DNA from: Flavobacterium chungbukense
GTDB lineage: Bacteria; Bacteroidota; Bacteroidia; Flavobacteriales; Flavobacteriaceae
Length of the DNA stretch: 64,000 bases
Assembly (NCBI RefSeq): GCF_020805785.1
Contig: NZ_JAJGZV010000005.1
Coordinates: forward strand, 1-64,000
Direction: 5' to 3'
A program made the position numbers and the translations under genes. This document shows positions 9,857 through 18,766 of the stretch, piece after piece; position 1 is the stretch's first letter, and every line of letters starts with the position of its first letter. Below the pieces are notes generated by a model, which worked only from the letters and a program-made list of their open reading frames with translations, made no database searches and was not told the DNA's origin.

Positions 9857-9885
9857 AAATCCCAAGAAGTAATTTCTTGGGATTT
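9857..9885 (-). terminator. Intrinsic terminator of accD
   Basis: A 12-bp perfect stem (9857-9868 with 9874-9885, core ATCCCAAGAA) with a 5-base loop lies 23 bases after the accD stop. On the minus strand it is followed by a run of U residues (complement of the A-run 9854-9860). Confidence 0.85.
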
Positions 9886-9907
9886 TGTGTTTTAAATAGT
9901 CTTAAAA

Positions 9908-10765
9908 CTATTTTCTAATATCATTATTTTGAATCAAATCGATATATAAGTTGATCTTATCTTTCAATTCTTTTCTAGGCGTGATAAAGTCTAAGAAACC
10001 GTGCTCTAATAAGAACTCAGCAGTTTGGAAACCTTCTGGTAAATCTTTTCCTGTAGTGTCACGAACAACACGAGGTCCAGCGAAACCAATCAAAGCACCC
10101 GGCTCAGAGATATTAATGTCTCCTAACATAGCGTAAGATGCAGTTGTTCCTCCAGTTGTTGGGTCTGTACAAAGAGAGATGTATGGTAATTTAGCTTCCG
10201 CTAATTGAGCCAATTTCACAGAAGTTTTTGCCAATTGCATTAAAGAATAAGCAGCTTCCATCATACGTGCTCCACCAGATTTAGAAATCATTACAAAAGG
10301 CAATTTGTTTTTGATCGCATGATCAATTCCTCTTGCAATTTTTTCACCTACAACTGCTCCCATAGATCCACCAATAAAGGCAAAATCCATACAGCAGATT
10401 ACAAGTTCTCTTCCTTTAGATTTTCCTACTCCCGTGCGTACAGCGTCTTTAAGATGAGTTTTTTCCATTACATCTTTCAAACGCTCTGCATATTTTTTTG
10501 TATCCACAAAATGCAGAGGATCTTTAGAAGTCATGTTTTTATCTAACTCAACAAATTCATTGTTGTCGAATAAAATTTCAAAATAGGTTGCGCTTCCAAT
10601 TCGAACGTGAAAATCATCTTCAGGGCTAACGAATAAATTTCTCGCTAATTCGTCTGCATCAATAATTTTTCCAGTAGGAGATTTGTACCACAATCCTTTC
10701 GGAACGTCCATCTTGTCTTCTGTCGCGGTTGTAATCCCTTTTTCTTGTCTTTTAAACCAAGCCAT
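9908..10765 (-). CDS. accD: Acetyl-CoA carboxylase carboxyltransferase subunit beta
   Basis: AccD with AccA transfers the carboxyl group from biotin to acetyl-CoA, starting fatty-acid synthesis. The 285 residues match the family over the whole crotonase-like domain (MDFAFIGGSMGAVVGEKI, KSGGARMMEA, TTGGTTASYAMLGD, GFAGPRV). The N-terminal zinc-ribbon region is present as KGLWYKSPTGKIID...NLFVSPEDDFH, but all four zinc cysteines of the E. coli protein are replaced. Start MAWFKRQEKG is the usual one. It lies 111 bases downstream of fbaA, with a repeat in between. Confidence 0.96.
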   Translation of the reverse strand: MAWFKRQEKGITTATEDKMDVPKGLWYKSPTGKIIDADELARNLFVSPEDDFHVRIGSATYFEILFDNNEFVELDKNMTSKDPLHFVDTKKYAERLKDVMEKTHLKDAVRTGVGKSKGRELVICCMDFAFIGGSMGAVVGEKIARGIDHAIKNKLPFVMISKSGGARMMEAAYSLMQLAKTSVKLAQLAEAKLPYISLCTDPTTGGTTASYAMLGDINISEPGALIGFAGPRVVRDTTGKDLPEGFQTAEFLLEHGFLDFITPRKELKDKINLYIDLIQNNDIRK

Positions 10766-10771
10766 TTTTTT

Positions 10772-10876
10772 AATTTTAGAATGTAGATTTTAAATTTTAG
10801 ATTTTTCAATCTGAATTCAAAATTTAAATTTCAGGCTTCATTAGAAATCTGAAATCTAAATTCAAAAATCTAAAAT
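10772..10876. repeat. TTTAGATTT/AAATCTAAA repeat tract between fbaA and accD
   Basis: Multiple imperfect copies of TTTTAGATTT and its complement AAATCTGAAATCTAAA, arranged so the two halves can pair. The same unit is found at 21452-21589 and 54691-54720, always between genes. Confidence 0.6.
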
Positions 10877-11944
10877 TTAAAGCGTATTTACGTTATTTAA
10901 GTCTGCAAAAGCTTGTTCAAGTCTTGCGTTGAATGTTACTTCGCTTTCACGAACCCATCTTCTTGGGTCATAATATTTTTTGTTAGGAACATCAGCACCT
11001 TCTGGGTTACCAATTTGAGATTTTAAATAGTCAAGGTTTTTAACCATATAATCACGGATTCCTTCAGTGTATGCAAATTGTAAATCTGTATCGATATTCA
11101 TTTTGATAACTCCGTAGCTAATTCCTTCTCTGATTTCTTCAAGTGTAGAACCTGAACCTCCGTGGAAAACGAAATCAACTGGATTATGTCCTGTGTTGAA
11201 TTTGTTTTGTACGAAATCCTGAGAATTTTTTAAGATTTTTGGAGTTAATTTTACGTTTCCTGGTTTGTAAACACCGTGAACGTTTCCAAAAGCAGCAGCA
11301 ATTGTAAATTTAGGACTTACTTTAGATAATTCTTCGTAAGCGTAAGCTACTTCTTCTGGTTGAGTATATAATTTTGAGCTGTCAACATCAGAGTTATCAA
11401 CACCATCTTCTTCACCACCTGTAATACCAAGTTCGATTTCCAATGTCATACCCATTTTGCTCATTCTAGCTAAATATTCTTTACAGATCTCGATGTTTTC
11501 TTCGATAGGCTCCTCAGACAAATCGATCATGTGAGAACTGAATAATGGTTTTCCTGTTTCTGCGAAATGTTTTTCAGAAGCATCTAATAAACCATCAATC
11601 CAAGGTAAAAGTTTTTTTGCACAGTGGTCAGTGTGTAAGATTACAGTTGCACCGTAAGCTTCTGCCAAAGTGTGAATATGTTTTGCTCCTGCGATTCCTC
11701 CCGCGATTGCTGCTTTTTCACCTGCATTAGATAATCCTTTTCCAGCGTTGAATTGTGCTCCTCCGTTAGAAAATTGAATGATAACTGGCGCGTTTAGTTT
11801 CGCTGCAGTTTCAAGAACTCCGTTAATTGTGCTTGATCCAGTAACGTTTACTGCTGGAAGAGCAAACCCCTTCTCTTTAGCATAATTAAAGATCTCTTGT
11901 ACTTGATCTCCTGTAGCTACTCCTGGTTTAATGTTATGTGCCAT
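10877..11944 (-). CDS. fbaA: Class II fructose-bisphosphate aldolase
   Basis: Zinc-dependent aldolase of glycolysis and gluconeogenesis, cytoplasmic. The 355-residue length and motifs are those of type A class II enzymes: LHTDHCAKKLLPW with metal-binding His, EIELGITGGEEDGVD, AAFGNVHGVYKPGN and FHGGSGS. The C-terminus NARLEQAFADLNNVNTL is typical. Start MAHNIKPGVATG is the family start. No sign of anything unusual. Confidence 0.97.
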   Translation of the reverse strand: MAHNIKPGVATGDQVQEIFNYAKEKGFALPAVNVTGSSTINGVLETAAKLNAPVIIQFSNGGAQFNAGKGLSNAGEKAAIAGGIAGAKHIHTLAEAYGATVILHTDHCAKKLLPWIDGLLDASEKHFAETGKPLFSSHMIDLSEEPIEENIEICKEYLARMSKMGMTLEIELGITGGEEDGVDNSDVDSSKLYTQPEEVAYAYEELSKVSPKFTIAAAFGNVHGVYKPGNVKLTPKILKNSQDFVQNKFNTGHNPVDFVFHGGSGSTLEEIREGISYGVIKMNIDTDLQFAYTEGIRDYMVKNLDYLKSQIGNPEGADVPNKKYYDPRRWVRESEVTFNARLEQAFADLNNVNTL

Positions 11945-12004
11945 TGTAATTTTTTTTATAGTTGTTTTTAGTTTTTAGGTTGCAAAAATAAGAATTAATT
12001 AGCA

Positions 12005-14578
12005 TTAGAATGGATAATTTATTCCAAAATTTAAAACCGAGTGCCCAAAATTGTATTCTTTAAACCATCTATCTCCTTTGTCATGCGAGGGATTATAGGT
12101 CTTAAAGCCTAAATCTAAACGAATAACAAAAAAGCTTAAATCGTATCGTAAACCGAATCCTGTACCCAAAGCAATTTCTTCTAAATCGTTTAAGTTGTCA
12201 AATTTTGCTTTCGGATCTACAACATTATCGAGTACATTCCAGATATTTCCGGCATCTGCGAAGAAAGCTCCTTTAACATCTCCGAAAATTTTGAAACGGA
12301 ATTCTGCACTTGCCGCAATTTTCATGTTGGCCTCGTTAAAGTCGTTTACTGCATTTGTGCTTCCGGGACCTAAAGCATAGGGTTGCCATGCACGGTTGTC
12401 ATTTGAACCTCCGCCATAATAACTTCGTGAAAACGGAATGTAGTTTGAATTTCCAAACGGAATAGCAATTCCGAAGAAAGTTCTAACAGCCAAAACCTTT
12501 TCTTTCCCAAAATCCCAATGTTTGATGTAATCAAATTCAGTCTTAATGTATTCGGAATATTCTAAATTGAAAATTTCGTAATTTCCTCTAGTGTTTTTCT
12601 GCAGATTACCAACTTCAGAAACCAACGTTAGTAAAGTTCCCGCTGATTCAATCTTTGTTCTGAATTGATAAAAGTTATTGTCAGCCAGATCTTTTTTAGT
12701 GGTTTTGGTGAAAGTATAACTAGTCGCTAAAATAAAGTCATTTTCAGTCAAACGAACTCTTCTTTCTTCTATACTCGCCACTTCTTGATATTGCGGATCA
12801 CCAGGTTGTAAAGCGGTGGTATTAGTTAAAACATCATTGGTAAATCCTGCTGTTCCTGTAGGTATTGTTAGGTTTTTATTAGCTTGTTCTTCTGGTGTTA
12901 ATCCCCAGTTATTAAGTGTTTGATTATAATCTTTACCAATGTTATTTAAATCATCATAAGAAGAAGTATAAACTCTAAAATAATTTCCTGGATTTAAATT
13001 ACGAACAAATTGCGCATTCAATAACTCCAGTTTCGCTGTATTATGGCGTTTTGGGGTCCAGTTATATGAAATACCTCCCGTGAAATTCTCTTTATCCAAA
13101 CCAATATTTCGCTGTTTAGAAAAACCAGATGTTATAGAAGTGTAAGGTATCATGCTTTTCGGAATAATTTTCTCTGTTCCAAAAGGCAATAAAATTCTTG
13201 GGAAATTCAGCTTTAAATCTAAACCATATTCCGAAACATTGAAGAAATTATCATTCGGATTGGCCATGTCTCTTGAGGAACCAACATTTAAACGAGCTGA
13301 AATTTCTAAAGTTTCCGCACGGTTAAATACGTTTCTAATAGTTTCTGAGATACTGGCTCCAATACCAAAATCTTGAATATTGGAATGGGTTAAATCGAGG
13401 GTAGCTCCAAAACTATATTTTTTTCGAGGTGTCAGATAAACATTTGCAATAAGAGATTGAGCGGTAGAATCTCTCTTGTCAACTTCATATTGAATAGAAG
13501 GGTAATTAAAAACCCTTAAATTGTTTAAATATCTTGACGATAATGTAGTTCTAAAATCGGCAAAAGTACTTCCTTTGGTTATAAAGATAGCATCTGTAAT
13601 AGCACGCGGTTTGTATTTTAATTTATTATAACTGTAAAGATTGAAATTGTTGTACGTTGTACTATCCGTTGGCTTCTTCTTTGCATTTGCAGCCGAATAA
13701 TCGGTATAAATATTTACATCGCTAATAGTGTAAAGTTTAAAAGGTTCTGTACGGCTCGAATCTCTTCCTTGAATAGTATTGTCACTAACTTTTAAAGTCA
13801 CATCGGCTTTGGCTTTTTTGCCTATGGTATCAATGTCAAAAGTTACATAAGTTGGCTGGAAATAATAAGCACCGTGATTTCTAAAATAGGTTGTGATACG
13901 ATTTTTTTCGTCTTCAAAATCTGTTGTTTTGTATTGATTGCCAGATTTTAATAATGAAGGTTCGGGATTAGTTCTATATAAAGAATCTAACGCAGGAGTT
14001 TTGATGTTGGTTCTAATGGTGTCTAATTTATAAGCAGGCCCTGTTGTAATGTTGTAATTAATTGCAGCTCTTTTACGGCCAACAGTATCAATAGTGTAAT
14101 CTGTCAGAACGTTAAAATAACCATTATTGAAATAATAATACTTCAAACGTAATAATGATTTTTTAGTTTTTGCTGTATCGACAATTACAGGTGGCTCACC
14201 GGTACTTTTTAAAAACTCATGGATTCCTTTATAATAAAAAGATTGCCCAAGACGATCAACTTGTTTTGCTGAAAATATTTTAGACATGCGTTCATACTTT
14301 CCTGGATTGTTTTTGAACTTTGCCTGATAAGTCGAATCTGGATTTAAATTGGCTAAATTGTATAAATTCAAACGAAGTTTATAACCTAATAGTTTTCCAT
14401 TCGGTTTTTGATACATTTGATTAGAAGCCGTTTCGTCGTTTGTTGACTTTCCATTTACTAAAATATTGTTTCTTACAAGAAGGTTTTTTCCATCTGGAAC
14501 TCTTTTTACGGCATTACAAGCGCAAATTAATATTGCAATTAGAAGAAATGCTATTATTTTTGTGGAATTATTTTTCAA
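12005..14578 (-). CDS. tamL: Omp85-family lipoprotein, TamL-like outer-membrane assembly protein
   Basis: An 857-residue BamA/TamA-like protein: an N-terminal signal ending in LICAC (acylated Cys21), POTRA-like repeats with RLKYYYFNNGYF and related patterns in the first 350 residues, and a C-terminal 16-strand barrel with the Omp85 signature around FGDVKGAFFADAGNIW and GTGFGLRYDL. In Bacteroidetes the TamA counterpart is a lipoprotein named TamL, paired with TamB for envelope assembly; no tamB lies in the window. It is divergent from the SpoU methylase gene, with only 37 bases between. Confidence 0.88.
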   Translation of the reverse strand: MKNNSTKIIAFLLIAILICACNAVKRVPDGKNLLVRNNILVNGKSTNDETASNQMYQKPNGKLLGYKLRLNLYNLANLNPDSTYQAKFKNNPGKYERMSKIFSAKQVDRLGQSFYYKGIHEFLKSTGEPPVIVDTAKTKKSLLRLKYYYFNNGYFNVLTDYTIDTVGRKRAAINYNITTGPAYKLDTIRTNIKTPALDSLYRTNPEPSLLKSGNQYKTTDFEDEKNRITTYFRNHGAYYFQPTYVTFDIDTIGKKAKADVTLKVSDNTIQGRDSSRTEPFKLYTISDVNIYTDYSAANAKKKPTDSTTYNNFNLYSYNKLKYKPRAITDAIFITKGSTFADFRTTLSSRYLNNLRVFNYPSIQYEVDKRDSTAQSLIANVYLTPRKKYSFGATLDLTHSNIQDFGIGASISETIRNVFNRAETLEISARLNVGSSRDMANPNDNFFNVSEYGLDLKLNFPRILLPFGTEKIIPKSMIPYTSITSGFSKQRNIGLDKENFTGGISYNWTPKRHNTAKLELLNAQFVRNLNPGNYFRVYTSSYDDLNNIGKDYNQTLNNWGLTPEEQANKNLTIPTGTAGFTNDVLTNTTALQPGDPQYQEVASIEERRVRLTENDFILATSYTFTKTTKKDLADNNFYQFRTKIESAGTLLTLVSEVGNLQKNTRGNYEIFNLEYSEYIKTEFDYIKHWDFGKEKVLAVRTFFGIAIPFGNSNYIPFSRSYYGGGSNDNRAWQPYALGPGSTNAVNDFNEANMKIAASAEFRFKIFGDVKGAFFADAGNIWNVLDNVVDPKAKFDNLNDLEEIALGTGFGLRYDLSFFVIRLDLGFKTYNPSHDKGDRWFKEYNFGHSVLNFGINYPF

Positions 14579-14615
14579 GTGTTGTTAAATATTTAATTCA
14601 AAAGTACATTATTTT

Positions 14616-15344
14616 ATGGTTAGTAAAAACCAAATAAAGCTTATCTCAGGCTTACATCAAAAAAAGCAGCGTTTTGTTAATCAATTATTTTTTGCCGAAG
14701 GAGTAAAAGTAATTCAAGAATTGCTGCAATCCAATTTTGAATTAGAACATTTATACACGACTTTAAATGATTTTGAAGCTGTTGAAACTTCAAAACGAAC
14801 TTTAATCAATGAACAAGAGCTTAAAAAAATAAGTGCTTTGTCTACTCCAAATACCTGTTTGGCAGTTTTTAAAATTCCAACCGAAAAGAAAATAATCGAT
14901 TCGGGTTTAATTTTAGCTTTAGACGATATTAGAGATCCTGGAAATCTAGGAACTATTTTGCGTCTGTGCGATTGGTTTGGCATTAAACAGGTAATTTGTT
15001 CAAAAGAAACAGTAGATATTTACAATCCAAAAGTGGTGCAAGCTACAATGGGATCTATTTCTAGAGTCAATGTTAACTATGTCGATTTGAATCTTTTCCT
15101 GGCTCAAACTAAACTGTCTGTTTTTGGAACTTTTATGGACGGAGAAAACATTTATCAATCCATTTTGCCCCAAGACGGAATCATTATTATGGGTAATGAA
15201 GCCAATGGAATATCATCTGAAATCGAAAAATTAGTAACCTCTCGTCTAACAATTCCTAGATTTGGAGAACTGCAAAAAACTGAAAGTTTAAATGTAGCTA
15301 CCGCAACAGCAATTATTCTTAGTGAATTTAAACGAAATAGTTAA
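14616..15344 (+). CDS. TrmH/SpoU-family RNA 2'-O-methyltransferase
   Basis: A SPOUT-fold methyltransferase that probably methylates a ribose in 23S rRNA or tRNA using SAM. The 242 residues have a short N-terminal substrate-binding domain (IKLISGLHQKKQRF, FFAEGVKVIQELL) and the three SpoU motifs: DDIRDPGNLGTILRLCDWFG, MGNEANGIS and ESLNVATATAIILSEF. The N-terminal domain resembles RlmB/TrmH group 3 proteins, but the exact target nucleotide cannot be assigned. It is convergent with porT, with a gap of only 9 bases. Confidence 0.92.
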   Translation: MVSKNQIKLISGLHQKKQRFVNQLFFAEGVKVIQELLQSNFELEHLYTTLNDFEAVETSKRTLINEQELKKISALSTPNTCLAVFKIPTEKKIIDSGLILALDDIRDPGNLGTILRLCDWFGIKQVICSKETVDIYNPKVVQATMGSISRVNVNYVDLNLFLAQTKLSVFGTFMDGENIYQSILPQDGIIIMGNEANGISSEIEKLVTSRLTIPRFGELQKTESLNVATATAIILSEFKRNS

Positions 15345-15353
15345 GATTTTGTT

Positions 15354-16064
15354 TTAATGAAAAGTGAAATTTATTAAAATCGCTCTAGATTTCATCGAAT
15401 CGATATTGTCTGTATAAGCACTTGGCGAAGTATTGTCTCGAATTAATTCGTCTGTGATGCCGAACATTCCTCTTATCGAAGGAGAAAAGATGAAATATTC
15501 GGTAAAAATATCAATTCCTACACCTAGTTCGTAAGCAGCTGTCCATTGTTTTACTCTAAATTTCTGCTGGTAATTATCATCCTGAGATTTCGCATTGCTC
15601 GATAAATTTAGAGTCGTAGACATACCGCCAACTAAATAAGGACGGATGTTTCCTGTTCTCAAGGCAGAAAATTTTAGTAATAAAGGAAAGTGAATGTAAG
15701 TACTGTTTACTTCTCTTAAGTAATCACTTTCCGAATTTCCTACACCATTAAAGTATAAATCGCGTTTTGTATAATACAAACCAGGTTCAAAACGAAGATT
15801 AATATATTCCTGAAGTCTCAAATCGGCTACAACACCAACATTAAAACCAGTAGTTTTTTTAACCTGAATATCTTGCGGTACAGGAGTTTTATAATCAAAT
15901 TTAAAGTCAAAACTGTTAAAACCTAAATAATAGCCAAAGTAGACACGCTGCTTTTGCCAGTTTTCAAGATTAATAATAGGGTCTTTGCTAAACAAATTTT
16001 TAGCAAATTGCGAATGCCCTTTTGTCGTTAAGACTAATAAAAATAAGATTACAGCTTTTTTCAT
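15354..16064 (-). CDS. porT: Type IX secretion system protein PorT (SprT)
   Basis: An outer-membrane beta-barrel protein required for the type IX secretion system that exports adhesins and enzymes in gliding Bacteroidetes. The start MKKAVILFLLVLTTKGHSQ is a signal peptide; the longer reading with 21 extra codons overlaps ubiE and is rejected. Mature sequence shows alternating barrel strands and the PorT-family segment LRFEPGLYYTKRDLYF plus YLVGGMSTTLNL. The adjacency to ubiE supports the call. Other small Bacteroidetes barrels look similar, so identity is likely rather than certain. Confidence 0.8.
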   Translation of the reverse strand: MKKAVILFLLVLTTKGHSQFAKNLFSKDPIINLENWQKQRVYFGYYLGFNSFDFKFDYKTPVPQDIQVKKTTGFNVGVVADLRLQEYINLRFEPGLYYTKRDLYFNGVGNSESDYLREVNSTYIHFPLLLKFSALRTGNIRPYLVGGMSTTLNLSSNAKSQDDNYQQKFRVKQWTAAYELGVGIDIFTEYFIFSPSIRGMFGITDELIRDNTSPSAYTDNIDSMKSRAILINFTFH

Positions 16065-16065
16065 A

Positions 16066-16797
16066 CTATTTTTTAGATGCAGAATAAATTGTTGCGACTC
16101 CAAAAGTTTGAGGCATTGCCACAACATCTATAAACCCAGTTTTTCTCAAAATATTGTTTAAGGCTTCTCCATACGGAAAAGCAGCAGCAGATTCAGATAA
16201 ATAGCCATAAGCGTCATTGTCTTTAGAAAATAATTTTCCGATTAAAGGAAGTATATTTTTGCTGTAAAAATTGTAACCTTGTTTGTAAGGAAATTTGTCT
16301 GGAACAGAAGTTTCTAATATTACAAATACCCCGTTCGGTTTTAAAACTCTTAAGATTTCTGCAAAACCTTTTTCAAGATGTTCAAAGTTTCTTACACCAA
16401 AACCTACTGTTATGGCATCAAAATAATTATCTTCAAAAGGCATATTTTCAGAATCGCCTAGAACTAATTCAATAATGTTAGAAAGGTTTTTTTCTTCCAC
16501 TTTCTTTTTTCCAACTTCAAGCATTCCGGCAGAAATGTCTAAACCGATAATTTTTTCAGCTTTTGTCTGTGTTAATAAAATAGCTAAATCGCCAGTTCCA
16601 GTTGCAATATCTAAAACAATTTTTGGTTTTTTGTCTGAGACTATTTTTAATACTTTTTTACGCCATTTCACATCAATTCCAAATGAAATGACACGATTCA
16701 AATTATCGTAATTCCCAGAAATGGTGTCAAACATTTGGGTTACTTGCTCTTTTTTTCCTAAAGAAGAGTCTTTATACGGAGTTATTTTTTCAGACAT
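16066..16797 (-). CDS. ubiE: Demethylmenaquinone methyltransferase
   Basis: SAM-dependent C-methyltransferase for the final step of menaquinone synthesis (also called menG). The 243 residues from MSEKITPYK contain the class I SAM motif LDIATGTGDLAI, VLGDSENMPFEDNYFDAITVGFGVRNFE and the UbiE signature YNFYSKNILPLIG. An in-frame Met nine codons upstream is less likely because all homologues I know begin near MSE(K). One base separates its stop from the porT start, so the two are cotranscribed. With no ubiquinone in this phylum, menaquinone is the substrate. Confidence 0.95.
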   Translation of the reverse strand: MSEKITPYKDSSLGKKEQVTQMFDTISGNYDNLNRVISFGIDVKWRKKVLKIVSDKKPKIVLDIATGTGDLAILLTQTKAEKIIGLDISAGMLEVGKKKVEEKNLSNIIELVLGDSENMPFEDNYFDAITVGFGVRNFEHLEKGFAEILRVLKPNGVFVILETSVPDKFPYKQGYNFYSKNILPLIGKLFSKDNDAYGYLSESAAAFPYGEALNNILRKTGFIDVVAMPQTFGVATIYSASKK

Positions 16798-17330
16798 TTT
16801 TTTTATTTGGGCAAATATAAACAATCTAGTTTAACTGTAATTGAGTTTTTTACTTAGTAATTAAATGTTTTAAGACGATTGGCTTTAAGTTTTTAAAGCA
16901 TCCCTAAATCTAGGTATTTTAATAAAATCACTAAAAACTGGTATTGTGCAATGTTCCTATTTTGAACAACTTTGCTAAAGTAAAAATGATTAAGTTTTAA
17001 ATGATTGGTAGAGCCAAAATGACTTAAAGCAGGTAATTACTTTTTTGCGCTGGTATTTTATCTGTTCTTGAAAAGGTTTTGAAAAGTATTGTTCTTTGGG
17101 GGGAAATACTAATTTTAAAGTGCAAAATACGTTCTTAGGATTAAATTTGTTTTTGGAAATTTTAATTTTCTGCCTTTAATATCTTAGTGGTATTTGTTAT
17201 TAGAGGCTTTTTGAGATGTAGGTCTCAAATTAACATTAAATGTTATTCAGTTATTTCAAATGTTTTAAACATTTGTGATTTTTAACAAAACTAATTCTTG
17301 AGCGAGTCCGGTTCAATAACTAATCGTTTT
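16798..17330. other. 533-bp intergenic region without a recognisable gene
   Basis: Both strands are full of stops and I find no tRNA, riboswitch or repeat family that recurs in the window. Short inverted elements are present (for example AAATGTTTTAAACATTT near 17258-17274). It separates ubiE from the shared terminator ahead of folA's 3' end. It could hold an unannotated small RNA, but nothing in the sequence proves it. Confidence 0.5.
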
Positions 17331-17360
17331 AAAAACATCCTCTGAAAAGAGGATGTTTTT
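17331..17360 (-). terminator. Terminator downstream of folA, bidirectional shape
   Basis: A 12-bp stem AAAAACATCCTC / GAGGATGTTTTT (17331-17342 with 17349-17360) with a 6-base loop overlaps the folA stop. The T-run on the plus side and A-run on the other allow it to work both ways, including for any RNA made from 16798-17330. Confidence 0.8.
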
Positions 17361-17842
17361 TATTTTCTAATGTATGTTTCGTAAGTATAATCGTAAAGAT
17401 GTTTTTCGTCTTTAAAATTTTCTTCAGATTCTACCAAAACCCATTCACTTTTATTAAGTTTTGGAAAAAAAGTATCAGCTTCAAAAGTATGATGAACTTT
17501 AGTTAGTTCTATTATATCTGTAAAAGGAAGTGCTAGGTTGTAAATTTCACCTCCTCCAATAATATAATTATCTTCATTTTCAGGACAAATCGCTATTGCT
17601 TTCTCAATACTGTCTACAACAATGCATCCTTCTGGTTTATAATTTTCTTGACGCGTGATAACAATATGCACTCGATCTGGTAATGGTTTCGGAAAACTCT
17701 CAAAAGTTTTTCTTCCCATAATGATATGATGACCAGTGGTAAGTGATTTGAATCGTTTAAAATCGTTTGGCAAATGCCATACTAATTCATTGTTTTTTCC
17801 AAGCGCATTATTTTCGGCTGCAGCCGCTATCATTATAATCAT
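17360..17842 (-). CDS. folA: Dihydrofolate reductase
   Basis: Reduces dihydrofolate to tetrahydrofolate with NADPH. The 160 residues show the family pattern in order: IAAAAENNALGKNNELVWHLPNDFKRFK (NALG, W and the catalytic acid in the LPND segment), HHIIMGRKTFES with the cofactor motif, and YIIGGGEIYNLAL. It works as a pair with thyA (18767-19618), which generates dihydrofolate. The 2TM gene begins 11 bases upstream of it on the same strand, so they are likely one transcript. Confidence 0.97.
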   Translation of the reverse strand: MIIMIAAAAENNALGKNNELVWHLPNDFKRFKSLTTGHHIIMGRKTFESFPKPLPDRVHIVITRQENYKPEGCIVVDSIEKAIAICPENEDNYIIGGGEIYNLALPFTDIIELTKVHHTFEADTFFPKLNKSEWVLVESEENFKDEKHLYDYTYETYIRK

Positions 17843-17853
17843 GGTATGCTGTA

Positions 17854-18198
17854 CTAAATTTTATTTTGATTCTCTTCGCTGATAGAAGATTCAAGCTGAC
17901 TGATTCTTTTTTGCTGTAAAGCAACTAGTCGGTCAATTTGTTCTCTTTCCCATTTTTTATTCATAAAACGGTCAGTTATGTACACTTTAATAAAGTGCAG
18001 GATAAAAATAAAAAGCCAGATCGTGATACCCCAAATGCACCAATTTTGAGTTGTGACTTCTCCAAAACCAAAAAATCTATTGGCAATAAATAAAAATAAA
18101 CTTCCAAGCAGGAAAAGAACAAAATGAAGATATAAAACTTTTTTTTGTCTTAATCGTCGTCTGGCGTATTCGTATTGTTCGTGCACTTCTTTTTCCAT
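17854..18198 (-). CDS. 2TM domain-containing protein
   Basis: A 114-residue small membrane protein with the 2TM-domain pattern: a charged Arg/Lys-rich N-terminus with YEYARRRLRQKKVLYLHF, two hydrophobic segments (about 24-44 and 55-72), then a charged segment WEREQIDRLVALQQKRI likely to be helical. This domain is frequent in Flavobacteria, alone or fused to LytTR regulators, but no function is known. Probably cotranscribed with folA. Confidence 0.85.
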   Translation of the reverse strand: MEKEVHEQYEYARRRLRQKKVLYLHFVLFLLGSLFLFIANRFFGFGEVTTQNWCIWGITIWLFIFILHFIKVYITDRFMNKKWEREQIDRLVALQQKRISQLESSISEENQNKI

Positions 18199-18437
18199 AA
18201 GATAAAAATGAGATTATAAAGTTAAAATTTATTTTTGAAAGTCAATATTTTGGCTACAGAATATTTGCCTTTAAAAACAAGATGAATTTGAAAAACAAAA
18301 TTTTAAGTGCTTTAAATTACATATAAAGCTAAAATAAGACGCTGTTTTTAATATTATGATAAATCGGTAAGCGGGTTAGTGAGGGTTTCGTTGAATTTGA
18401 TTAATTTTAATTCTATAAATCTAAAAACTAAATAGTT

Positions 18438-18734
18438 ATGTCTTTAAAGAAGCAATTCGTAAAAACGAAACCCGTATGTAAAGTTACATTTTCTATAGAT
18501 GCCAAAGATGCTGATTCGGCAGCAGTCGTTGGAGATTTTAATAATTGGAATGTTGAGGAAGGAACTTTAAGTAAGTTGAAAAACGGTACTTTTAAAGCAA
18601 CTTATGATTTGGTTAAAGATGCTATTTATGAATTTAAATACGTGATTGACGGAATCTATGTTAATGATCCTGAAGCAGACTTTTACAAATGGAATGATTA
18701 TGCTGGAAGTGAAAACAGTGTATTAGTTGTATAA
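18438..18734 (+). CDS. Small CBM48 / AMPK-like glycogen-binding domain protein
   Basis: A 98-residue protein that is a single carbohydrate-binding module of the isoamylase N-terminal/AMPK-beta type: VTFSIDAKDADSAAVVGDFNNWN, followed by YEFKYVIDGIYVNDPEADFYKWND and ENSVLVV. There is no catalytic domain. Such stand-alone modules are common in Flavobacteria; a role in glycogen or starch binding follows from the family but has no support from neighbours here. It has its own terminator. Confidence 0.88.
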   Translation: MSLKKQFVKTKPVCKVTFSIDAKDADSAAVVGDFNNWNVEEGTLSKLKNGTFKATYDLVKDAIYEFKYVIDGIYVNDPEADFYKWNDYAGSENSVLVV

Positions 18735-18766
18735 AAAAATCCGCTTATTAAGCGGATTTTTGTTTT
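18735..18766 (+). terminator. Shared terminator between CBM48 gene and thyA
   Basis: A 12-bp stem AAAAATCCGCTT / AAGCGGATTTTT (18735-18746 with 18750-18761) immediately follows the stop, with T residues beyond. A-rich flank on the left lets it end thyA transcription on the other strand as well. Confidence 0.85.

Noticed and set aside
17291..17325. GAGTCCGGTTCAATAACT, resembling a tRNA T-arm
   Set aside because: No acceptor, D or anticodon stem can be drawn around it; chance resemblance.
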